From NCBI GenBank assembly GCA_034506395.1, contig JAPDPQ010000006.1:62001-126000 (forward strand): a stretch of 64,000 nucleotides of DNA, in the 5' to 3' direction. The translations under genes and the position numbers were made by a program. Below, one piece after another: positions 26,240 through 34,749 of the stretch. A model generated the notes under the pieces. That model saw nothing but the letters and a program-made list of their open reading frames with translations, ran no database searches and was not told the origin of the DNA. Numbering within the stretch: the first letter of the stretch is position 1; the number at the start of each line of letters is the position of its first letter. Source of the DNA: a candidate division KSB1 bacterium. Its GTDB lineage: Bacteria; Zhuqueibacterota; Zhuqueibacteria; Thermofontimicrobiales; Thermofontimicrobiaceae.

Positions 26240-27115
26240 TCACTTGTTTAAAAATTGCCTGATTTCTTCTATGCTAAAAGGTGGGTTGCGGCGATGCAAC
26301 ATCGCGTGACAATTTGGACATACTGGACGCAGATCTTGAATGGGATCAATTTGGTAATTCTGCCCGATTTTTGATAATGGTGTTACATGATGAACTTCGA
26401 TAAAACCACGTCCGACCTCGCCATAATTTTTGTAAAAACTAAAGCCACACACTGTACAAGAATCGCCATAATGAGCAATGCAAATCCGACGTGCTTTAGG
26501 ATCGCGCTCATAACCATTCACCGTGATCTTCTGCTTTGCTCCTTCATAAATTGCCGAGTCACTTTCTGGTATTTCCTCTGGTAATAAGGGCTCAGGGTTC
26601 TGGGTAGAAAATCCCTGAAGCCGTTTTAATACCTGTTCATATTGTTCAATGCTAATTTCCGCAATAGTGATTACCTGGCGGGTTGTATTATACCCTAAAT
26701 TATTAAATGTCTTCCCCAGAGGAGGAAACGATACGCCAAAAACTTCTTTTAGAAAGTTAGTTTCCTCAGTTTCTTGACATTCTTTGCTCGGATAGGGTCT
26801 CAGCGGCTGTTCAGGAACGAAACTCATTTTAAGAATATAACTGCGGCAAGACGTGTCTCCGCCTCTAATTTCGCTTATGAATCCAGTTCCTAATATACCC
26901 CATTCTTTGTACGGGCCACCGTCTCCCATCCAAAACAGAACCTTGTCATTCATTCGCATCAATTCATAACATTTCTTTGCATTTTTATGATAAGGCCATT
27001 CAAACTCATCGATCTCACCAGTAAACAACTTTTGGATGTCTTTAAAAATAATATGAGCATTGCGTTTTGGTTTGTCCGCATTATTAATGCCGAACCACCA
27101 GCAATGGCAAGTCAT
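26240..27115 (-). CDS. EVE-like domain fused to HNH endonuclease
   Basis: 291 aa from ATG 27113-27115, chosen for AAGGAGGG at 27122-27129 with a 6-bp spacer; the longer in-frame start lacks one. Residues 1-140 resemble an EVE/PUA-like reader: CHCWWFGINNADKP, a conserved aromatic pocket in DKVLFWMGDGGPYKEWGILG, and a strand YILKMSFVPEQPL. Residues 200-290 carry an intact HNH: CTVCGFSF, GFIEVHHVTPLSKIG and LRPVCPNCHAMLHRR. EVE domains read modified bases, so a modification-dependent restriction nuclease (type IV-like) is the natural proposal. It stands alone. The gap 25867-26239 before it is empty. Confidence 0.82.
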   Translation of the reverse strand: MTCHCWWFGINNADKPKRNAHIIFKDIQKLFTGEIDEFEWPYHKNAKKCYELMRMNDKVLFWMGDGGPYKEWGILGTGFISEIRGGDTSCRSYILKMSFVPEQPLRPYPSKECQETEETNFLKEVFGVSFPPLGKTFNNLGYNTTRQVITIAEISIEQYEQVLKRLQGFSTQNPEPLLPEEIPESDSAIYEGAKQKITVNGYERDPKARRICIAHYGDSCTVCGFSFYKNYGEVGRGFIEVHHVTPLSKIGQNYQIDPIQDLRPVCPNCHAMLHRRNPPFSIEEIRQFLNK

Positions 27116-27582
27116 TATTTTCCCTCCTTGTTTGCTTTTAGTTGATTGAATAGCCAAACGTCCCCCTCATCTGGTTGTCCTCAATTTTTCGAGTTAACGC
27201 AATAGAGATGATTTGGTGCTGAATCAAAGCAGTGGTATACCTCGTAGACCTTACTTTATCATTGCTTGCGATGAAGCTGGTTTTTCCATCATTTTCATTC
27301 TGGTGATCCATTCTGCCAAAAAACTACTGATTATGGGTGGACAGCTCAAACAAACACTATGCGTTCTAAGCGATCGGGCATAATTGTCAAAATTAATGAA
27401 AGCTGCAAAGAAGGCTTGAGTATAATCTTCTCTTGATCGAACGGACAGCGTAAAAATCTCCCGTGAAATTCTGAATATCTACACTTGGTCTGAACAGAAA
27501 ATACGAAGCTTGGCTGTGCAAAAATTGCGATTTTAGGAGCAATAGCGCCCATCATGAAAGTGCCCTTCCGTTCCATTAGACC

Positions 27583-28041
27583 TTAAATTGAAAAAAATGA
27601 TCGAACCTTCTGCCCTATTGCAATAATTCCGACCGCATCCTTCCCAAAAGCAAGAATGCCGATGCTCTTGTATCCTATTGCTATAATTCCAACTGCCAAA
27701 TATCCGAATGCAAAAACGGATACCGATACGAGGCCAATTCCGATAACGCTCACTGAAATCAGAGCGAAACTGACCATGCTAACGGATGCAATCCCTAATG
27801 CGAGGGGAGCGAGTATCACAACCCCGCGAGCGACAAAAATACCAAGCGCAAAGACACCCGTGGCTTTATTCCCGATCGAAACAATCCCTCGCGCATGACG
27901 CATGACTCCCTCGGGATTATCAAAACCCAGATTGATAGATAGCAACGGTATGCCCAAGAATTTTTTTTGTGATTTATACTCATAGGGCAAACATTCTAAG
28001 GCCTTGCAGAGGTGACGATAAAATTCGAGAAGGAATGTCAT
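27583..28041 (-). CDS. Repetitive glycine/isoleucine-rich membrane-like protein
   Basis: 152 aa. After a soluble N-terminus (MTFLLEFYRHLCKALECLP) residues 45-145 repeat short units of the form [GA]-[IV]-x-[AS]-[IFL]-G (VSIGNKATGVFALGIFVARG, YLAVGIIAIGYKSIGILAFG). The hexad-like periodicity fits a left-handed beta-helix, or tightly packed glycine-zipper helices, on a membrane. No enzyme motif is present. The upstream stretch 27116-27582 contains no supported gene. Confidence 0.65.
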   Translation of the reverse strand: MTFLLEFYRHLCKALECLPYEYKSQKKFLGIPLLSINLGFDNPEGVMRHARGIVSIGNKATGVFALGIFVARGVVILAPLALGIASVSMVSFALISVSVIGIGLVSVSVFAFGYLAVGIIAIGYKSIGILAFGKDAVGIIAIGQKVRSFFSI

Positions 28042-28276
28042 AACAGAGCAACCTTTCCTAATCAGCCAGTCCTTGTGTCCAATTTTGGGACTTTCTCATT
28101 CGTTGAATTTGATTCCGAAACTTCGATTGCAAATTTCTTCTCACAACAAACAAGCCAGATTAGCAATCCTACGGCCCTCATTAGACCTATACCACAATGA
28201 GACCACCCACCAATCCACCACACTCGCTTCTAAGCCTGACTGAATTGGCAGCATTTCAGTTGCGATAGGGGTCTCG

Positions 28277-29008
28277 CTATCCCAATCCCAAAAGTGCCAC
28301 AAGAAAAATCAATGCGTGCATCATCGCTGAAGCATAAGTGCTTTTGCCATAAAGGCGAGCCAATCCTAAACAAATCGCCCCAATATATAGCTGAAGCTGA
28401 CGCGATAACCACATATTCGGCGTGGCCTGCCATATTTGCGCGTAGAATATGTCGGCTGGTAAGTGGCGCAATCCAAATAACACAGCGCTCACCGACAATC
28501 CTATCCAAGCTCCATAGCGTCCCGCAAGCTGAGTTTGGATCCAGCCCCGAAACATCGTTTCTTCTCCCGCCACGGTGATTATCAGAAAAGCCAGCAGCAC
28601 CAGCAGCATGCCCAAGACTCTTAGAAGATCCGAAGGCTCGATTATGGAAATCCCTTCTCCAGTAGATCCAGGCGGGTGATATGGAATGCTATCCCCAACC
28701 AACCGAACGATCACTTTTAGCAACACAAAGAAAAACGTAAATCCAATAACACCTGCTACCAGGCTACGCCAACCATTGCACCGCCATCCTAAGGATTCCC
28801 TGATATTCCTGACTGGCTCAGGCCACCAATACCGCAATACAAGGCCGGGCAAAAGCAGGTTAGGCACCATAATCAGCACCAATTCTGCCACCATCCGACT
28901 CACAGGTGACATGTGCCAGCCCAAATACCACCCTCCGACCAGCCATGACACTATAGCCACGATGGCAAAATTGGCGATTGCCCAGATGACCAAGATTCGT
29001 TTTATCAT
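28277..29008 (-). CDS. CPBP-family intramembrane metalloprotease
   Basis: 243 aa with six to eight hydrophobic helices. CAAX protease / bacteriocin-processing (Abi) motifs are present: EExxxR as E149-E150...R154 in AGEETMFRGWIQ, and the second-motif His182 in FGLRHLPADIFYA. Family members process prenylated or bacteriocin-like peptides or confer self-immunity. Its start is 46 bp from a probable attC end (29054-29060), and the orientation matches the cassettes, so it may be cassette-borne. A second, broken CPBP gene lies at 40141-40875. Confidence 0.88.
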   Translation of the reverse strand: MIKRILVIWAIANFAIVAIVSWLVGGWYLGWHMSPVSRMVAELVLIMVPNLLLPGLVLRYWWPEPVRNIRESLGWRCNGWRSLVAGVIGFTFFFVLLKVIVRLVGDSIPYHPPGSTGEGISIIEPSDLLRVLGMLLVLLAFLIITVAGEETMFRGWIQTQLAGRYGAWIGLSVSAVLFGLRHLPADIFYAQIWQATPNMWLSRQLQLYIGAICLGLARLYGKSTYASAMMHALIFLVALLGLG

Positions 29009-29053
29009 AGATCATTATCTGCATCTGCGATGAATTTACAAGACGGATTGTTT

Positions 29054-29123
29054 GGCTAACGCTGCGATTCAGCGATGACGCCCAGCGATATCCCCTGGCT
29101 ACTGCTATTGGAGAGCGTTAACT
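29054..29123 (-). other. Probable attC site (attC-3)
   Basis: GGCTAAC (29054-29060) and GTTAACT (29117-29123) bound a 70-bp palindrome with arms AACGCT...AGCGTT and partial pairing inside (CGCCCAG / CTGGCTA). The stop of the next minus-strand gene is 15 bp away, as expected at R''. The outer boxes are less canonical than in attC-1. Confidence 0.6.
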
Positions 29124-29138
29124 ACAGTTGGACAAATG

Positions 29139-29405
29139 TCATTGACGAGTGGTCCGCGTATTCTCCTCAATCGCAATCAGTACGCCAATCACTTCTGAAA
29201 ATGCCACTGTCAAAAGTCCAATGAGACTAAGAATCACTCCCGAAATTAATTGGAGGGCGTCTTCATTAAAGAAACGATGGCCTGGTTGAATCGGCTCGAT
29301 AACTCCTTCATAAACCGCATAGAGAATTCCAGCAACTACGACCACCCATCCGAAGACCTTCAGCAAAATCGAAACCATCGATAGAATTGGGAATCTTTTG
29401 TTCAT
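29139..29405 (-). CDS. Small two-helix membrane protein
   Basis: 88 aa with two transmembrane helices, VSILLKVFGWVVVVAGILYAVY and LISGVILSLIGLLTVAFSEVIGV, joined by a short polar loop. Ends with a polar tail NTRTTRQ. A good ribosome-binding site, AAGGAGG, precedes the ATG. No known family. It probably forms one cassette with attC-3. Confidence 0.7.
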   Translation of the reverse strand: MNKRFPILSMVSILLKVFGWVVVVAGILYAVYEGVIEPIQPGHRFFNEDALQLISGVILSLIGLLTVAFSEVIGVLIAIEENTRTTRQ

Positions 29406-29498
29406 AATTTCCTCCTTGGTCTAAGAGTTCAAGCCACTTGCCGTTCATTGGTGCCATGGATGCGACCTGAGCGATATTGATTGCAAGCGGTTATCTTA

Positions 29499-30140
29499 CT
29501 AGCCTAAAATCTCTGGCCCGGTAGCCCTGAGCAAATCTTTGGCAGCTTTCCGCACAACACCTTTAACACTGTGAGAATACTCTTCGCCTATTGCAATGAG
29601 TTCAGCGCGCAACGCAGGTATTTGTCTGGCTACATTGAGTAATCCTTTCAGGGCATGCCCAGCATGTTTGCCATTCCACACGGTTAGCGCTTCTTTCAGC
29701 AAGGGATAGGCTGTCTCTGCCGCTGATTTGCCTGTTGCTGCAAAGTTCGCAATAGCATCTGTGGCGTAATCGCGGACGATGACGCTTGAATCTCCGCGAA
29801 CCTTTTCAGCCAGTGTCGGGAGCAACGAGGCGATTCGCGTGGGAACACATGCTGCAACAAACGCCAGCGCATGCATGGCCTCCCAGCGTACGCGGGTCGC
29901 TCTATGGTTCAACAGGGCTGCCAACGCCTCAGCGTAAGGTGCTACCCACTCGGGATGTTGCTCTGCAACTTGGGTCAACACTTCAGCGCAATCACCGACA
30001 AGAGCGGCATCTTTACTTTTGAGACCCTCAGCAACCTCAGCGAGTAGATCTGGGTCATCCAAGCATTGAATGACGACCTTACGATTAGAGTACTCCGAAC
30101 GATCCCCGACCTGTGAAGAGAGTTTGTTAAGTATGGACAT
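29499..30140 (-). CDS. HEAT-repeat protein
   Basis: 213 aa built from about five helical hairpin repeats of 35-40 residues (DDPDLLAEVAEGLKSKDAAL, PYAEALAALLNHRATRVRWEAM, VIVRDYATDAIANFAATGKS, LRAELIAIGEEYSHSVKGVV). Such solenoids bind proteins or act as lyase-type scaffolds; no catalytic motif is visible. AGGAG before the ATG. It stands alone between putative cassette ends. Confidence 0.8.
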   Translation of the reverse strand: MSILNKLSSQVGDRSEYSNRKVVIQCLDDPDLLAEVAEGLKSKDAALVGDCAEVLTQVAEQHPEWVAPYAEALAALLNHRATRVRWEAMHALAFVAACVPTRIASLLPTLAEKVRGDSSVIVRDYATDAIANFAATGKSAAETAYPLLKEALTVWNGKHAGHALKGLLNVARQIPALRAELIAIGEEYSHSVKGVVRKAAKDLLRATGPEILG

Positions 30141-30204
30141 TTTTGATCTCCTAAATTGGTTGGCATGGTGCTATTCGGCAAAGGCATGCTAGCGAGATGT
30201 GCTT

Positions 30205-30269
30205 CACCTAATTCGCCGTAGCGCAGCGGAGCAAGTCAAGTACGAAAGCGGGTAGAACGGCAAATTAAC
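30205..30269 (-). other. Degenerate attC-like palindrome (attC-4)
   Basis: CACCTAATTCGCCG at the left and CGGCAAATTAAC at the right pair across a 65-bp element with the purine-rich core tagcgcagcggagc, similar to those of attC-1 and attC-6 of this array. The outer boxes deviate from RYYYAAC/GTTRRRY, so it is probably inactive. It lies 39 bp downstream of the immunity-like gene stop. Confidence 0.45.
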
Positions 30270-30307
30270 AAGAGCGGATTCTTCTGACGTTTTTCTATAA
30301 TCATTTT

Positions 30308-30805
30308 CTAAAAATAAGCATCTTTTAGTATCTGAACAAAAATACCATTCTTGCGTTCTTGGATAATAATCCTTTTTAAAAACTCTGGCTTTAAACTTGG
30401 AGCGATGTTCTTGGCCTGCCAATCATGTTCCTCAACGACTTTGGTCTTAGCTCGATCAGGGTGAGCCGCTGCAATCGCCTTAAGAGCGTAAAGAGCGGCA
30501 CCAAAGGCGTGTTGAGCGACGTGTGATGTAGCCACCGCTTGACCCGCCGCGCGTGCAGCAAAACAAGCAGCATGGTTACCGTCATGCTGAGCTTGGCGGG
30601 CAGCGGCGTGAGCCGCAAGCGAGGCCGTGCGTATCTCATCCATCTTGAATATTCCCGTGCAAACCCAAGTTCGGCATACCTCAATGGCAATGCGGGGCCG
30701 ATCGTCTCTGGGGTACGCCCGTTCAAATAGTGGAAGCACTCTTTCGGCACATTCTGCTGCCCAAATTGCAAATTGCTTTTGCTCTGATTTGTCATATTTT
30801 TTCAT
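30308..30805 (-). CDS. Putative immunity protein (Imm5-like)
   Basis: 165 aa, all-alpha and Ala/His-rich. EQKQFAIWAAECAERVLPLFE and DRPRIAIEVCRTWV open the protein, and an Ala-rich centre (AAHAAARQAQHDGNHAACFAAR, then HVAQHAFGAALYALKAIAAA) follows. The W.AeCaErVLplFe...D.RPR.AIe...W arrangement is the pattern of annotated 'putative immunity protein' genes associated with polymorphic toxins. No toxin gene is adjacent, so this is an orphan, as is common for cassette-borne immunity genes. The ribosome-binding site is weak. Confidence 0.75.
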   Translation of the reverse strand: MKKYDKSEQKQFAIWAAECAERVLPLFERAYPRDDRPRIAIEVCRTWVCTGIFKMDEIRTASLAAHAAARQAQHDGNHAACFAARAAGQAVATSHVAQHAFGAALYALKAIAAAHPDRAKTKVVEEHDWQAKNIAPSLKPEFLKRIIIQERKNGIFVQILKDAYF

Positions 30806-30999
30806 TTCGGCATCGATCTATCCTTTTTTTGAAAAATAGCAAAAGTTTCAAGGAATGTCAGGGAAGGGCTTCGCTGCGCAATGACTTGATTTCTTTAAGC
30901 CGATCAAGCAAAAGTTCTTTCATTTCTGTTGCATCCGAGAGAGAGACACTAATAAATTTCGATAACTGACAACATTCTCCGGATTTACCTCTGAGAGCG

Positions 31000-31059
31000 G
31001 CCTAAAGCTCTCCATAGGTAGCGACGCTTAGCGCCCTCACCTGCTTGCTGGTATTAGGC
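31000..31059 (-). other. Degenerate attC-like palindrome (attC-5)
   Basis: GCCTAAA (31000-31006) and ATTAGGC (31053-31059) enclose partly complementary arms AGGTAGCGACGC and GCGCCCTCACCT in 60 bp. The stop of the HNH-like gene is 18 bp away. Each outer box differs by one base from the consensus. Confidence 0.45.
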
Positions 31060-31076
31060 ATCATGATATGGTACTG

Positions 31077-31574
31077 CTAACTTCCCTGGTCTCCATGCCA
31101 AATATGACAAATATCCTCACAGCGTCTTCTCAGTCCGAAACCGACACAGTGCTTTTCATAAGCAAGTTTTAGAAACAGGCCAGCAGGAATGCGCGGCAGG
31201 TCCTCTATATCGCGCCCTAAAATGTTGCACCACCAATCTAAAAGGTTCTTATCGCCCTTTGAGTCAGCGCATCGTTGGCATGCATGGACAAGGTTGTGGA
31301 TGCCCACGGGACCGCCAAGCTTTCGTGGGACAACTTCTGTAAGAACAGTCTTACCTTGCTTTCCGCAGAACACGCAAACACCTGGTTGTTGAGCGAGTTT
31401 CTCGATTTCACGGTCGTAGCTTGATATTTGAATCTCTCCGCTTTTGAGCCGCTTGTAGCGATCCATAATGAAGCGGTAATTTCCAGTCTCGCCTGCTGAC
31501 GGAGCAATCACCAATTTGGCATAATAATACAGGATAAAATCGCCCACTGTTCTAGGCACTGCTTTTGATGGCAT
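31077..31574 (-). CDS. HNH-like protein with altered catalytic site
   Basis: 165 aa. The zinc-knuckle/HNH layout is GVCVFCGKQG, then TEVVPRKLGGPVG where most members have DHxxPxxxGG, then NLVHACQRCADSKGDKN. The usual general-base histidine is replaced (TE for DH), so nuclease activity is doubtful unless the Glu substitutes. It begins 3 bp after the RadA-like gene; its GGAGG is formed by the last codons of that gene, so the two are translationally coupled. Possible roles are a DNA-binding or nicking partner of the ATPase. A cassette-like palindrome follows. Confidence 0.75.
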   Translation of the reverse strand: MPSKAVPRTVGDFILYYYAKLVIAPSAGETGNYRFIMDRYKRLKSGEIQISSYDREIEKLAQQPGVCVFCGKQGKTVLTEVVPRKLGGPVGIHNLVHACQRCADSKGDKNLLDWWCNILGRDIEDLPRIPAGLFLKLAYEKHCVGFGLRRRCEDICHIWHGDQGS

Positions 31575-31577
31575 GAT

Positions 31578-32855
31578 TTAAACCTCCAAATATAAGTCAG
31601 GCCAAAGCTGCTTCAGAAGATGCTCAAGCTCGCTCGCACCGATGATCTCAACAACTTCCTTGACAGATTGCCCATGGCTCTCGGGACGCATTCTGCCCAA
31701 GGAATTTGCACATTCATCGGAGATATAGAGACGTTTAATTTTTCCCCTCTGAGCTCCGGTGAGAAGCGAGGCCAACGCCGCTAGGTATGTATCTTCGGGA
31801 CTGCGGATACGACGAGTCAAATCTAACTCTCCTACGAAAAGTGCTCTATCGGGGACTGGGCGCTGGAGATAGGAACTCAAAAGCGCAATAGCAATAGGCA
31901 GATCCAGTTCCTCTCGATAGCGTTGCTGGCGTGGCACGTAACAGTTAATTTCGTAGGAAAGATCTGTCAGATCCACCTCCTTGATCGCGCTCAAGATGCT
32001 TAGAAGCTGCTTTATCTTCTTAGCAGGTAAGAAGGGGGCGTTCAGTTCGGGCCGAGACCCATAGCGAGGTAGGGTGACGGAAGCTTGTCCTTCCGCAAGC
32101 TCTTCTCCAATTCCAGCATAACCAAGCACGGCACTACTCTTCGCTGCCATGTGGGGCGATTTTTTTAGCCGTCCTCTGTCGTCCATCATGAGAACTAGCG
32201 GGTCGAGCATAGCAGGACCAAAGCGATTTTTGGGAACAAAAAAAGGTCGCAGACGGAACGCCCGTCGAATATACATGACACAATCTACGTTGTGCTCAAG
32301 ATCTTTTGGGCCAGCAATCTGTCCTTTCTTGGTGACGTGGCCGATGAGGATCAAAACGAGGCCTTGTGCCTTGGCGTTTTCTGCGAACTCATACAATGCA
32401 CGATACTTCTGAGTAGCAGATGACGATAGCCCTCGGCCCTGAACGGAGTCTACAACGAGAGCCTGAATACCATGGTATTCCTCTCCTTCCGTGAGAATTC
32501 GTCTCGCAAGAAAACGTGGCAACGCATCGATGTCTTCAATAGTGTCATCGAGATAGAAGTTATCACGAATGGGCTTTGGGAGTTGGCCCGCGCTATCACC
32601 GTGAATGCGAATAACGGCGCGTTTAAGATCTCCGAGCCCTTGTTCGGTGGTAAGGTACAGAACCTTTACTCCCTGCATTGCCAGTTCACCAAGTACCTGG
32701 ATCGCGAGCGTGGTCTTTCCGATTCCAGGTTCTCCGGCAACAAGGTAAACGCCACCCCGAATGAATCCTGGCGTGATCGCCTTTTCAAGCCAGGACAAGG
32801 AAACCAGCTCGATAACATCGTGTCCCTTGCCCGTGATGTCGTCAATCTTCGGCAT
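31578..32855 (-). CDS. RadA/Sms-like ATPase lacking the N-terminal zinc finger
   Basis: 425 aa. RecA-fold core: Walker A GEPGIGKTT (Lys47), LVVDSVQG as Walker B, the RadA-specific KNRFG motif at residues 209-213, then a Lon-like C-terminal domain (ELDLPIAIALLSSYL, FVGELDLTRRIRSPE). Canonical RadA (about 450 aa) begins with a Cys4 zinc finger; here the protein starts directly with a linker. RadA drives branch migration in recombination. This variant, coupled to an HNH-like gene, may be a specialised paralogue, possibly of a mobile or defensive unit. GGAGG lies 8 bp before ATG. Confidence 0.88.
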   Translation of the reverse strand: MPKIDDITGKGHDVIELVSLSWLEKAITPGFIRGGVYLVAGEPGIGKTTLAIQVLGELAMQGVKVLYLTTEQGLGDLKRAVIRIHGDSAGQLPKPIRDNFYLDDTIEDIDALPRFLARRILTEGEEYHGIQALVVDSVQGRGLSSSATQKYRALYEFAENAKAQGLVLILIGHVTKKGQIAGPKDLEHNVDCVMYIRRAFRLRPFFVPKNRFGPAMLDPLVLMMDDRGRLKKSPHMAAKSSAVLGYAGIGEELAEGQASVTLPRYGSRPELNAPFLPAKKIKQLLSILSAIKEVDLTDLSYEINCYVPRQQRYREELDLPIAIALLSSYLQRPVPDRALFVGELDLTRRIRSPEDTYLAALASLLTGAQRGKIKRLYISDECANSLGRMRPESHGQSVKEVVEIIGASELEHLLKQLWPDLYLEV

Positions 32856-33068
32856 ATCTATCCTCCATACTTGCGACTATATGCTCTTCATCTGCGCCGC
32901 GCAGTGGAACGAGACATCGACTGCAAGCGCATATTGGGCAAGAACAGATTGGCACGCCCTAGGACTTAGCCTTGGTGAGAGCAGTGCTAGCCCACTATAC
33001 GAGCATATTAGGAAATCTTCTCGAATCCTGGAACTTGTCCCAGAGAGGAAATGATTTTCCTTCTGATC

Positions 33069-33446
33069 TTAGTTGCTCTTTTTCAGCAAGAAATAGCCAA
33101 AACCCAAGGCCATGGATAGATGGATTAATACCGGTAGCCACCCAAGAGCGCTCCCTATGCCGCTGAGTTTTCCTGCCAGAAGCACTACGAAAGCTATGGC
33201 TGATTCAACACATTGTCCCAAAACGATCGCCTGGCGTGCTTTGGAAGAAGGCTCGTTTCTCGTCATCCAGGCAATCAGTGCCAGACCTATCAGCGCTGCG
33301 CCAAAAACCCTGACCATCATGATAGCCTCAGCTTCTGTCAGCGTGACGGCAAACAACGATAGTGCAGGTTTTGGAATCAACAGAAAGGGAACGCCAAAAA
33401 CAGCCAGTACTATGGCACAATAGATGAACCAGCCTTTGATCTTCAT
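33069..33446 (-). CDS. Four-helix membrane protein, unknown function
   Basis: 125 aa with four hydrophobic helices (YCAIVLAVFGVPFLLIP, VFGAALIGLALIAWM, VESAIAFVVLLAGKL, LIHLSMALGFGYFLL). The pattern GAALIGLALIAWMTRNEPSS....VLGQCVESA resembles small uncharacterised DoxX/DUF4345-like membrane proteins. GGGAG precedes the ATG. No neighbours suggest a role. Confidence 0.7.
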   Translation of the reverse strand: MKIKGWFIYCAIVLAVFGVPFLLIPKPALSLFAVTLTEAEAIMMVRVFGAALIGLALIAWMTRNEPSSKARQAIVLGQCVESAIAFVVLLAGKLSGIGSALGWLPVLIHLSMALGFGYFLLKKSN

Positions 33447-33499
33447 ATCTTTCTCCCTTCATTTGAAAATGTAGACTTCTACAAAATATGCAAACTCAA

Positions 33500-33588
33500 C
33501 ATTCCGACCGAAGCGAGGAATCTTGTTAATCAATTGATTGCATGAGAAATTCAGATTCCTCACTCCACTGCGCTCCGTTCGGAATGAC
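33500..33588. repeat. REP-like palindromic element, family B
   Basis: CATTCCGACCGAAGCGAGG at the left and CGCTCCGTTCGGAATG at the right, with GAATCT/AGATTC arms inside. It lies in the 508-bp gap 33447-33954. Confidence 0.8.
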
Positions 33589-33779
33589 ATTAAAATCGTA
33601 ATTTTGCAGAAGGCTATTGAAAATGAACTAAAATGGTTATTAGAACGAGAAACGTAAATCGTTTTGTCAAGCATCACCTCCTTGCTTATTGAATTCTAAG
33701 AAAAGGTCTGCGAGCTCGGCTTCAATAGGACGAATCGCGCATTATTCTAAAGGCCTGAAGTTCTCTTCAGTTGTCTAAA

Positions 33780-33900
33780 GGTAAACGTTACCTGCGTATG
33801 GCCGGGCGTGGTTTCTGTTCGAGAGCAGAAAAACCCGAAGCCAGAGAAATGCCTGTAAATGCCGCGGAATCGCACGCTTCAGGTTCAGGCTTTGTTAGCT
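33780..33900 (-). other. Long attC site (attC-6a, VCR-like length)
   Basis: GGTAAAC (33780-33786) and GTTAGCT (33894-33900) bound 121 bp. Inner arms include TTACCTGCGTATGG against CGCACGCTTCAGGTTCAGG. The core carries several secondary hairpins (CTGTTCGAGAGCAG). The length is like the 120-130-bp sites of superintegrons. It lies 54 bp downstream of the broken membrane-protein gene at 33955. Confidence 0.6.
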
Positions 33901-33954
33901 CGCTTTTTAAAACACGAATGGAATTATTAGCCATGTTTTCTTGCAATAGTCTTA

Positions 33955-34378
33955 CTATTGCTCACCAAATTCTAGGTGCATCAGGAATTCCTCGGTATAA
34001 AATCGCCATATTAAAATGCCTGAAAAAGCAATGATGAAGAAAATCGAATGTAACGACCAAAAAACGATTGAAATATCTGCAAAGAACTCAAGAATACCGA
34101 AGTAGAATATGTGAAATATCAACTTATAATCTTGTGAATTTTTTCGGATCGTTACTTCAATGCTAAGTTGCTTGCCAAGATATTTTTCTGCAAGTTGCAT
34201 ATAGATAAAACCTGGGACAATAAAAAAATCCCAAGAATACAACTGCATCTCTGAAGTTGAGCATGGCAATTGAGCAGCTATCTGAAAATGGAGCAAAAAA
34301 AACAAGTGAGAAGCTGAGAATCTCAATTAAAATAAAATCAACTTTGTGTTGCTCAACTTCGATTTTACGATCATTCAT
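33955..34378 (-). pseudogene. Membrane protein gene with frameshift
   Basis: From ATG 34376-34378 the frame reads MNDRKIEVEQHKVDFILIEI and LSFSLVFFAPFSD. A second frame continues, to a stop at 33955, with SEMQLYSWDFFIVPGFIYMQ, KLIFHIFYFGILEFFADISI, FFIIAFSGILIWRF and LEFGEQ. The switch is around 34260-34300 in an A-rich run (gcaaaaaaaac), a place where either slippage or a read error is plausible. Repaired, it would be about 140 aa with four helices. No family recognised. The stretch 34379-34749 has no gene, only the likely degenerate attC end GTTAGGC at 34738-34744. Confidence 0.55.
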
Positions 34379-34749
34379 TTTACCCCGTTTGGGGATTGTA
34401 AGATACACCAAAAACTTGCAGTAACAAAATCACGTTTGCATAAGTTAATCGAGCAGAATTATCAAAAAAATCGGAATTTCAATAATTCCCCAGTCCAATA
34501 ATGGAAGACCAAGGAAAATTTTCGCACCTCAAATTTGGGCAAGTATTCAAAAAAGAACAGGTTTCATTGATTTAATTTTCTCTGTGTCAATTCTTTTTTA
34601 CCGTAGTATGCGACCGAATGGGCTTACGCTGACGTAAGCGGCAGCGGATCAGAGAAAATATTTGATAAAAATCGAGGCATTCGAACTACAACCATATGAA
34701 ATTAATACCATTGACCCCACCGTCCGCTCTACCTATTGTTAGGCCATCG

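Noticed and set aside
27346-27576. A 76-codon minus-strand frame upstream of the repetitive protein
   Set aside because: Mixed composition with no helix or family pattern and no ribosome-binding site.
30391-30795. A second minus-strand frame inside the immunity-like gene
   Set aside because: It is fully covered by the Imm5-like frame, which has the family pattern and the better composition.
33771-34034. An 87-codon plus-strand frame
   Set aside because: It lies across the attC at 33780-33900 and antisense to the broken membrane-protein gene; it is best explained as a shadow of those features.
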